DNA of 64,000 nt from Doryteuthis pealeii (Eukaryota; Mollusca; Cephalopoda; Myopsida; Loliginidae). The notes beneath the pieces are model-generated. The model was not told the origin of the DNA. It was given only the letters and a program-made list of their open reading frames with translations, and did not search any database. Where the stretch lies: NCBI GenBank assembly GCA_023376005.1, contig CM042157.1, forward strand, positions 52,397,141-52,461,140, given 5' to 3'. Numbering within the stretch: position 1 is the first letter of the stretch; the number at the start of each line of letters is the position of its first letter. Made by a program: the position numbers and the translations under genes. Below, piece after piece: positions 57,290 through 64,000 of this stretch.

Positions 57290-58101
57290 GTTTCTTCAAT
57301 AAAATAAGTTAATCGTCATAAAATTAACTCATTGGAAAATAATTTGGTGGAAATTTCATTAAAATTGGACAATTCCCTGAAAATTTAAAAAAAAAAAAAA
57401 TTATCTCCATTTGCAACCCTTGAACATCCCTATATATTAAAGTTATATTTTCAAGTTGAAATAATAGATAGGGAAGGACATGAAAAACAAGAAGCAGCTC
57501 ATATGTTGGGCTGTAGTGACCTATTGAGGAGACCAAATACAGAGATGAATACAATATGGGAACTAATCATTAAAAAGGCTAAATCAAATGTTTTTTTTAA
57601 GTAGATTATTTTAAAAATAAAAATATTGGAAAAGACTGAAGGATTTTACGCCTCAATGATGGGGGGTGTTGGGAATTGTGTTTTGTAGAAATTCAATTGA
57701 AATTTGTACAAATTCCTAGAAAAAATTTTTTTAAATGGGGTGGGTTGTAAAATATCTAAATTGATGTGCCGATAAAAATCGCTGGGGGAGGGGTATTGTA
57801 TAATATCTACTTAAATTTGTCAATAAAAAGCGAAAAACACATCACAGTACATATTTGATAGGTACAACCAATTTGTGTGCTCAATTTCATTTAAAAAACA
57901 AATTAAAATTAAATTGATTATTTAAGGTCAAGTTTTTGTTTAATTTGAAAAGTATAATCATCATACTTTTCAACGTAAATAAAAATTACATATGTAATAT
58001 CATTTTGCTTTTTTTTGCTTTTTTTTTTATTGATGCTCATTATACTGTAATGAGAATCAATAAAAATTTTTTTTTTTAAAAAGCAAAATATTACATATTA
58101 T
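57290..58101. repeat. R1 foldback-family copy, left part, split by the 4.2-kb gypsy element
   Basis: The tip at 57,300-57,395 (CATTAAAATTGGACAATTCC) and the segment at 57,890-58,100 (AAATTGATTATTTAAGGTCA, GAAAAGTATAATCATC, TTACATATGTAAT) match R1 copies at 39,150-39,260. An inverted pair, TATTGATGCTCATTA / TAATGAGAATCAATA, lies at about 58,030-58,070. The copy continues at 62,309. Confidence 0.7.
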
Positions 58102-58323
58102 TGTGGTATCTGTTTTATTTGTATGTTGTGATGTTATTTCAATGATAACTTTCACTCAGTATTAATATGTAATAGGAAATTTATTATGTATTTATACACA
58201 CTGCTTATTGACGTCTGCTTCTGGTATTTATCAATGTTTATACTAGCGTTCCGCGCATGCATACTGCTTTTCAATGTTCACTCAATCCACGGTGGAAGGG
58301 AGGTAACTTATCATATTATAACA
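58102..58323 (-). repeat. 3' LTR of the 4.2-kb gypsy element
   Basis: 222 bp. On plus it reads TGTGGTATCTG...TATTATAACA. It differs from the other LTR at about four positions by eye (TGTTGTGATG against TGTTGGGATG, for example). Confidence 0.9.
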
Positions 58324-58334
58324 TCTCCCTTCTC
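58324..58334 (-). promoter_or_regulatory. Polypurine tract of the 4.2-kb gypsy element
   Basis: The minus strand reads GAGAAGGGAGA directly before the LTR start TGTTATAATA. An (AT)n run lies a little farther inside, at 58,385-58,411. Confidence 0.8.
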
Positions 58335-58379
58335 AAGTTCATCATGATAGTTCATGAAATGATTATGTACATGTATATA

Positions 58380-58410
<31 letters not shown>

Positions 58411-58506
58411 TATTTTATTTTTTTATTTTTTTACAGGTCCATAATTTGCTTGGGCCTACATACCCGTCCACTTCTTGTGATGTATGGTTGTCTAGTGTTC
58501 ATGGGA

Positions 58507-58926
58507 TCAAGAGGGATCAAGAGGGACATCTGTGTTTGGTGTACTAGTGTTTGTGGAAATTGAGGTGTGGGGTGTTATCGTAGGAAGGTCTTCTGCATTT
58601 TCTGTTTGGTGAGGGTCATGCAAGTCTGGAGTTGTGTTTGTGTCAAAACTCTCCTTAGTCTTTTTGAGGTGGCGCCTATTCTGTCTAAAGATATTGCCAT
58701 TCTGTGATTCGACTATGACGGTGCGATCATCAATATTATTTCTGACATGTCCAGGTTTCCATATTTTGCTATCTTGCTGGAAACGGACATTTTCTCCTTC
58801 TTGTAGCGGGGTTAGTTGTCGTGCTGAACGATTATACCATTCTGCTGTTTCTGTCTTCTTTATGTGCATTTGTGTTCTTGCTTCTTCATGGTTTATATCT
58901 TTAGGCTTCAGCTGACTGGACAACAC
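58507..58926 (-). pseudogene. Polyprotein C-terminal tail
   Basis: The frame reads EARTQMHIKKTETAEWYNRS, then LTPLQEGENVRFQQDSKIWK and HVRNNIDDRTVIVESQNGNI, and RQNRRHLKKTKES. This is the common end of gypsy polyproteins after the integrase core, with a Thr/Pro-rich terminus. It would follow the integrase in one polyprotein. It is separated from it by frameshifts at about 58,930-59,175. Confidence 0.8.
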
Positions 58927-60303
58927 CGGTATTATTGATCTCAGCTGGCAGCCCTGAAGGAGTTCTGCAGGGGAGTAACTTAGGCCCCTGATTGGGGTGT
59001 TTCGATATTCGCGTATGCCCAGGTTGATATCGCTATTGTTGTTTTTTGCTTTCTGTAGGATTTTCTTGACAGTTTGAACTGTTCGTTCTGCTTGGCCATT
59101 AGACTGGGGTATCTGGGGCTGGATGTGGAGTGCACAAAATCGTAATCCTGTGCAAACTTAGCAAATTCTGAGGAACTAAATTGTCTGCCATTGTCCGAAA
59201 TTATCTTCTCTGGAATGCCGTACCTGGAGATGGTTTACTTCAGGTGTTGTATGATGGTTTTGCTGGTTGTGGAATGTATTTTTGCCATCTCGAAATAACG
59301 GCTGTAGTAGTCCACGATCACAAGGAAGTCTTTTCCATCCCCACTGGAATAGGTCTGTGGCTACTACTTGCCAGGGGTAGTCGGGCACAGGGTGTGGTTT
59401 CAGGGGCTCTTTGGGATTGGAATTCTGCAATGTCATGCATTCTGTGAATCTCGATACGAATAGACGTATGTCATCAGAGATCCCAGGCCAAATCAGGGAA
59501 GTGCGAGCTTTTGTTAATGTTCTTTCAATGCCAGAGTGTCCGACATGCAGGCACTTTAACATTTGTGTCCGGAGTGACCTGGGGATAACAATCTTATGGC
59601 CTTTGAGGATTAGGCCTTCTATATATGTCATCTCATCTCGGTGGTTCCAGTATTCGATGACTTGAGAGTTGCATAATTTCCTCTGCTCAGGCCAGCCATT
59701 TTGGATGATACTGATGAGGGCCTGTAGTTCTGGGTCTTGCTTGGTAGTAATCCTGACTTCCTCTCTCTTCCTGTCAGTTACTGGAATGTGTTTAAGGATG
59801 TTGTGTACATGGACATCCATTCCTTTTGAATATTCCTGATATGTCTCTGGGAGATGTTCCCGTGAGAGCATATCAGCCAGGGGTATTTTATTCCCTGGGA
59901 AATGTGTAACAACTATGTCGTAGTTGCCTAATTGTAGCAACATCCTCTGTAAGCGGGGAGGGGCTGAATGAAGCGGTTTTTGAAATATCGGTACCAATGG
60001 TTTGTGGTCCGATTCTACAGTGATGCTGCATCCATATATGAAGTGGTGAAATTTTTTGCAGCCAAACAGGATAGCAAACAGTTCCTTCTCTATTTGGGCA
60101 TAATTTATTTCACTTTGAGTGAGAGCCTTCGAGGCGTATGCTATTGGCCTTCCTTCCTGTAGAAGTGCAGCTCCTAATCCATGTTGTAAGGCATCTACTT
60201 GGAGTGTTGCAGGCTTTGAAGGGTTGAAATATCTTAGTGCCTCACTCTTGTTTGAGGTTAGTATATCTTTAACCCTTTCAAATGCCTTCAACTTGACGTT
60301 CAT
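58927..60303 (-). pseudogene. RNase H and integrase of the 4.2-kb gypsy element
   Basis: A 375-codon frame (60,303-59,176) holds RNase H with D37 (TLQVDALQHGLGAALL), E74 (AQIEKELFAIL) and D99 (VESDHKPLV). It then has a linker with FPGNKIPLADMLSREHLP and the integrase zinc-binding region (LHVGHSGIERTLTKARTSLI ... ECMTLQNSNPKEPL). The integrase core starts at WQVVATDLFQW, but the frame then shifts. The DYYSRYFEMAKI and ISDNG text lies in another frame near 59,330-59,190. RNase H looks intact; integrase does not. Confidence 0.88.
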
Positions 60304-61098
60304 CCCATGTGAAGTGTATGTTTTTACCTAATAGTTGGCGCATAGGGTTTGTGACTTCTGATAAGCTGGGAATGAATTTTGATAAATAATTTATCATTCC
60401 CAGTATGGTTTCCAGTTCTGTTTTACTGGTAGGTGCTGGCATGTTCCGTATCGCTGAGACTTTTTCAGGGTCTGGTTCAATCCCCTCAGCGGTTAGTATG
60501 TGCCCGAAGTACTTAACCCTGGGGGCTGCTACTTGTATTTTTTCATTATTGAACTTGATTCTTACACTCTTTGCTCGTTCGAGGACTCTTATGAGGGATT
60601 TGTCTTGATCGGAATGGGTTTTCCCATATATCAGTATGTCATCCACTAGGGCAATTACACCTGGTATATTTTTGAAACATTCGTCAATTTTCCTCTGGAA
60701 CTCATCCTGTGATGACCAAATGGTAATCGAAGGTATCTATACCTTCTGAAAGGGGAATTGAATGTGGTAAGGTAAGAGGATTCTTTGGCTAGTGGTATTG
60801 TCCAATATCCACACCTTATGTCCAGTTTGGTAAAAACTTTTGCTCCGGATAGCTTAGGAAGAGTGTCCTCTAAGGTTCTCATTGGGTAGTGTGGTCTCTG
60901 GATGGCTCGGTTGAGGTTACGTGGATCTAGGCATATTCTGAGTTTGCCATTTCTTTTCTCCACGAGTAATTTTATATTGCTAGGGTTGATCTGGGTTCTG
61001 TTGTTTAGTTGGAGTGCGTCATATACTCGATTTGGTAGTATATTCACCTGGGAACCCGTGTCTATTTTGAAATTTACGCTCCTTGTCTCTGTACCCAC
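60304..61098 (-). pseudogene. Protease-RT region with internal deletion
   Basis: The frame 61,098-60,655 starts with the protease active site (NFKIDTGSQVNILP). After only about 25 residues it passes in frame into RT (LLVEKRNGKLRICLDPRNLN, GAKVFTKLDIRCGYW, YRYLRLPFG). Most of the protease and its linker to RT are therefore missing. A frameshift follows. The second frame (about 60,655-60,278) has the LVDDILIYGK catalytic box and KVKYFGHILTAEGIEP-like text (VKYFGHILTAEGIEPDPEKV). RT entry and palm are otherwise well preserved. Confidence 0.85.
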
Positions 61099-62030
61099 TT
61101 TTATTCCTAGGGTGCAAAATACTTGATAGTCTGTGGAATTATTTTACAAATGATGAATAGTGTACTCATCACTCGAGCTGTCGTCTTCATTGTTTTTTAT
61201 ATCATTTGGTTCTTCACGCTGCAGCGTGTGTACGGTTTTGCATATGGTTGCAAAATGATTATATTCTCCACATTTAGCACATCGTTTCCCTTTTGCAGGA
61301 CATCTTGAGTATTGTATAATTGCAGCGAGTGCACAGAGTCTCCTGGTTTTCCAGTGGTCATTTTCTTGTTTCTATTTTCTGGTGTATTTTGGACACGTTG
61401 GTCATCATTATTTTTTGGGTAGCTGTTTACCTGTCTATATGGGCGGTGGTTTGAGACTGTGTCTACTTCACCTTTCATGGCCCTGAGTTGTTGTTGGTTA
61501 TACTCATGAGTTTTTACAATTTGGATTGCTTTCTTTAATGTCAATCCTCTGCCTTCGTCGAGAAGTCTTTTGCGTGCCTTCTCCGAGTTTATTCCGAATA
61601 CGATTTGGTTTTGGATCCTATCGTCTGGGTCGTTTTTACCAGTGTTTTAATTCTGATTAGAAATTGCTCGACAGTGTTGTTTCCTTGATTAATATCCCGT
61701 AATTTGTACCGTAGGGTTCAAATGGGGTTCACTTCTGGTTGGGCATGTTACTTGAATCGTTGAAAATGAGGGACCAGTCTCCCTTTTTCTTCTGGCGTCA
61801 TATCTGTCCATTTGTCATATATTTCCCGACCTTTCTTGCTAACCCATAGAAGGAGGTATGTTATTTTAACATCCTCGTCTCTGTCTCTTAGTGCTCCACG
61901 GAAAATTAACTCTGCAGTCGTTTGGAATTTACGCCAGAACTCAGCAAGGTTAATACTTTCCCAATCCATGTTTGGCGTTGATATACTGGTAAGATCCGCC
62001 ATGTCCAAAGCGATCGTAAGCAGTTGTGTT
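61099..62030 (-). pseudogene. Gag of the 4.2-kb gypsy element
   Basis: 62,008-61,748 encodes MDMADLTSISTPNMDWESIN, then WRKFQTTAELIFRGALRDRD and TYLLLWVSKKGREIYDKW, a typical gypsy capsid opening. 61,544-61,197 continues with LKKAIQIVKTHEYNQQQLRA and a basic linker. A CCHC-like knuckle (CAKCGEYNHFATIC) is readable only in a neighbouring frame near 61,280. At least two frameshifts break it. Confidence 0.8.
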
Positions 62031-62065
62031 TCGCTTTAATGTTTTCTTCTTGTATTTAAAGGATT

Positions 62066-62086
62066 CGCTTTATTCTGACACCATAT
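62066..62086 (-). promoter_or_regulatory. Primer-binding site, tRNA-Leu type
   Basis: Just inside the 5' LTR the minus strand reads ATATGGTGTCAGAATAAAGC. TGGTGTCAGAA is the complement of the TTCTGACACCA end common in animal tRNA-Leu. Confidence 0.7.
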
Positions 62087-62308
62087 TGTGGTATCTGTTT
62101 TATTTGTATGTTGGGATGTTATTTCAATGATAACTTTCACTCAGTATTAATATGTAATAGGAAATTTATTATGTATTTATACACACTGCTTATTGACGTC
62201 TGCTTCTGGTATTTATCAATGTTTATACTAGCGTTCCGCGCATGCGTACTGCTTTTCAATGTTCACTCAATCCACGGTGGAAGGGAGGTCACTTTTCATA
62301 TTATAACA
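62087..62308 (-). repeat. 5' LTR of the 4.2-kb gypsy element
   Basis: 222 bp. It matches 58,102-58,323 with few differences, which indicates a relatively recent insertion despite the broken coding region. Confidence 0.9.
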
Positions 62309-62732
62309 CATATATAATTTATTTTTGATACATTTTTAACAATTAAATTCAGCTAAAAATTTGATAAAAATGGGCCCTTTGTGTGAAATAGTTACAGACT
62401 AAAAATCCTCTCATCATTTAAGATTTTAAGACTTATAATAGTTTCTTCTTAGAAATCAATAATAGAAAAACATTAAATACACTATATACAGAAAAATTAT
62501 TAACTTTTTGATATTGATTTAAATGAAATATCTTTTTTTGTTCAAAACACACAGAAAAACTAAAGAGTCTCAAAAAAATCTGGCGTGTTTGTTTAGAAAT
62601 GTCACAAAATATGTTTAAAAATGCAGAGGCACAGATTGCAGAAAAAAAAAATTGCCAAAAATCAGAGAATTATCTGATTTTAATAAAATTTTCAGTGTTG
62701 ACTTATTAATCAATGAATTCATTTAAATTACT
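62309..62732 (+). repeat. R1 foldback-family copy, right part
   Basis: Follows 33,450-33,606 plus 36,781-37,030 without the gypsy insertion: TTCTTCTTAGAAATCAATAA, AACATTAAATACACTATATA, GAGAATTATCTGATTTTAAT, TTTTCAGTGTTGAC. It is interrupted at 62,733 by another LTR element. Confidence 0.8.
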
Positions 62733-62936
62733 TGTTATCAGATCAGCTCACAATAGCTTGCCTTCTAAATAACGAACTGCCGACTGCCAAAAAATTCCGC
62801 TTATATATGGCTCCACTCCACTCCCACCAACCCCCTCACTTCCGGTCTGCACTCTTAACAAAAGAAATTCAATTTTGGGCGCCACTTTCTTCCCAGCCCA
62901 AGGTAAGAAGAGTTTCATTTTTTATCTTAAATTACA
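62733..62936 (-). repeat. 3' LTR with TATA box
   Basis: The minus strand starts TGTAATTTAAGAT and ends AGCTGATCTGATAACA. A polypurine-like ATGGAGGGGCA precedes it. CATATATAAGCGG near 62,800 is a likely TATA box. No second LTR is in the window, so the left boundary is inferred from the TG/CA ends and from the R1 break. Confidence 0.7.
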
Positions 62937-64000
62937 TGCCCCTCCATGATCATTTCACATAACGTAGTCTCGCGTCCAAATTGGTGCATTCTTTGCAGTC
63001 TTTGTGTCGGTAGGGGTTCATTCGTCTGGCTCTGATGTTCATCTTCCATATCCTCATTATTCGCATGTAGCACTCGCCTTAAGTCTAAGATATGCCGTGG
63101 TGTTCCGTCTACAATCAAGTTGTTTGGTGACTGGCTCCCTGTCACTACTCCTCTCCGCCACTGCGTTGTGCACCGGACGTTTGGTGGTTTCACCCAAACC
63201 TCTTCACTTATTTGGATTCTGGGTGGTCCTTCGTCAATATCTGGGAGTTTATTTTTTGGGTGTCTCCACTCATACAAAAAAATTGACCGTTGAGGTACAG
63301 TTTCCTCTCTCTGACCGACCTTGGGGGCCATATTGTACCAGAATGTGGCCTCTATTGGTGTTATTCCTCCCCTTTCGGCTATTGCTTTCACAGTTCTGTG
63401 GTTTCATTCCACTATTCCATTGCCCTCTGGTCTGTAGGCTGCTCTATAGTACCTTCGAATGTTCCATTTTTTTAAAAGTGCTGGAGGATATCTGAGTGTA
63501 CCATTGTCCATTATCACCTCCACTACTGGACCTTGTTCAAAAAACACATTTTCCAGTTCTTCTGTAACAACGCCCGCCAATTCCGCATGCAACTCCCTCC
63601 ATATCGCTAGTCGCCCTGGTCCACAGTCCATCATTGACAAATATGCATGCCCGCGATAATGGGCTATATCAATGGTTAACCTTGTCCAATTTGTTGTAAC
63701 CCCAATTTTTCGCCAGGATCATGTACGGTTGGGGCAGGGTCAATTGATTGGCATCTGGTGCATTCCCTAACTACCCTCCGGACTTCTTCCCTTTTAATAA
63801 GCGGGTCAACCTTTCGCACTAAATACAAAGTCCTATCTACTCCCATATGGTGCATGCCATGCAACTCCTCCAATTTGTTAATCCCTAGACAGCATGTTGG
63901 AAACTCATTCTCCTCCTTGATCAACCAGTTTTTATTTACTCGTGTTAGCGCATCTGCCTTGTTTTTCTCCGAAGGCACAAACACTGCTTTTATTTGTAAT
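62937..64000 (-). pseudogene. Integrase of the right-end gypsy-type element, partial
   Basis: Minus frames give FVPSEKNKADALTRVNKNWL (RNase H end) and LHGMHHMGVDRTLYLVRKVD with ECTRCQSIDPAPT (HHCC zinc-binding, 63,984-63,676). Then come MDCGPGRLAIW, VVEVIMDNGTLRYPPALL (second catalytic Asp) and YYRAAYRPEGNGIVE (Glu) at 63,640-63,404. Finally 63,391-62,936 gives a C-terminal region with VWVKPPNVRCTTQWRRGVVT and VDGTPRHILDLRRV. Two frame changes lie between the parts, though each part is well preserved, so the copy is only mildly decayed. Confidence 0.82.

Larger units (their letters stand above)
58102..62308 (-). mobile_element. 4.2-kb Ty3/gypsy LTR retrotransposon, minus strand, structurally near complete
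   Basis: Two 222-bp LTRs (58,102-58,323 and 62,087-62,308) are almost identical. On minus, the 5' LTR is followed by a primer-binding site starting TGGTGTCAGAA, complementary to the 3' end typical of tRNA-Leu. A polypurine tract (GAGAAGGGAGA) precedes the 3' LTR. Gag, protease, RT, RNase H, integrase and a C-terminal tail are readable in order but with frameshifts and internal deletions. CATAT occurs at both outer flanks (58,094-58,098 and 62,309-62,313), a likely target duplication though offset by a few bases. It sits within an R1 repeat. Confidence 0.9.
62733..64000 (-). mobile_element. Gypsy-type LTR element, 3' portion, runs off the window
   Basis: A 204-bp LTR (62,733-62,936) is followed on plus by minus-strand integrase to the window end. 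The integrase is of the same family as 33,960-34,960 and shares CQSIDPA, DCGPGRL and YYRAAYRPEGNG text. The LTR sequences are clearly different, so they are related but distinct families. The element lies inside an R1 copy. Its other end is beyond 64,000. Confidence 0.8.

Overview
This window looks like a piece of an AT-rich animal genome, most likely an invertebrate. The evidence is a DIRS-type tyrosine-recombinase retrotransposon, several Ty3/gypsy-type LTR elements, RNase H-bearing and zinc-finger-tailed LINE fragments, tRNA-derived SINEs, long microsatellites, and no operons or Shine-Dalgarno sites. I cannot name the species. A run of ten Ns at 26,291-26,300 shows that this is a scaffolded assembly. 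Almost everything is repeat or decayed mobile element. The only candidate host coding piece is one short minus-strand terminal exon at 51,155-51,272.

Layout. 1-4,310: minus-strand DIRS-like element (gag tail, RT, RNase H, start of the tyrosine recombinase), split by a 1,758-bp miniature LTR element with clean 5-bp target duplications (1,833-3,590). 4,311-8,543: a foldback repeat with hairpins, microsatellites, and a 33-bp minisatellite that changes orientation at about 7,660. 8,544-12,501: a young non-autonomous LTR retrotransposon inserted in that minisatellite. Its two LTRs, primer-binding site, polypurine tract and target duplication are all visible, and it carries a gag-like ORF pair plus a Lys-rich tandem repeat. 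12,690-31,500: a continuous 51-bp satellite of roughly 18.8 kb (about 370 monomers). Its edges are diverged and its interior is homogeneous. A block at about 21,500-26,290 is inverted and indel-ridden, and the assembly gap follows it.

31,500-41,700: unique AT-rich DNA, a LINE 3' fragment with C2H2 fingers, and a foldback family (called R1 here) full of inverted repeats. One R1 copy is split by a 3.2-kb Ty3/gypsy-type element (33,607-36,780), which in turn contains a solo LTR of the miniature element family. 40,285-45,020: two decayed minus-strand gypsy relics, one carrying a SINE. 47,345-48,058: the plus-strand 3' end and LTR of another gypsy element. 48,408-50,372: a truncated LINE with RT and RNase H. 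51,150-57,900: mostly unrecognised sequence with the candidate exon and a foldback element. 58,102-62,308: a nearly full-structure minus-strand gypsy element with 222-bp LTRs. 62,733-64,000: the 3' portion of another gypsy-type element that runs off the window.

The region is best read as nested transposon insertions around two tandem arrays, not as a cooperating gene cluster. I found no convincing new biochemical system. The most informative points are the satellite architecture with its suspect inverted block, the compact non-autonomous LTR elements, and the palindrome-rich R1 family that hosts three separate LTR insertions.
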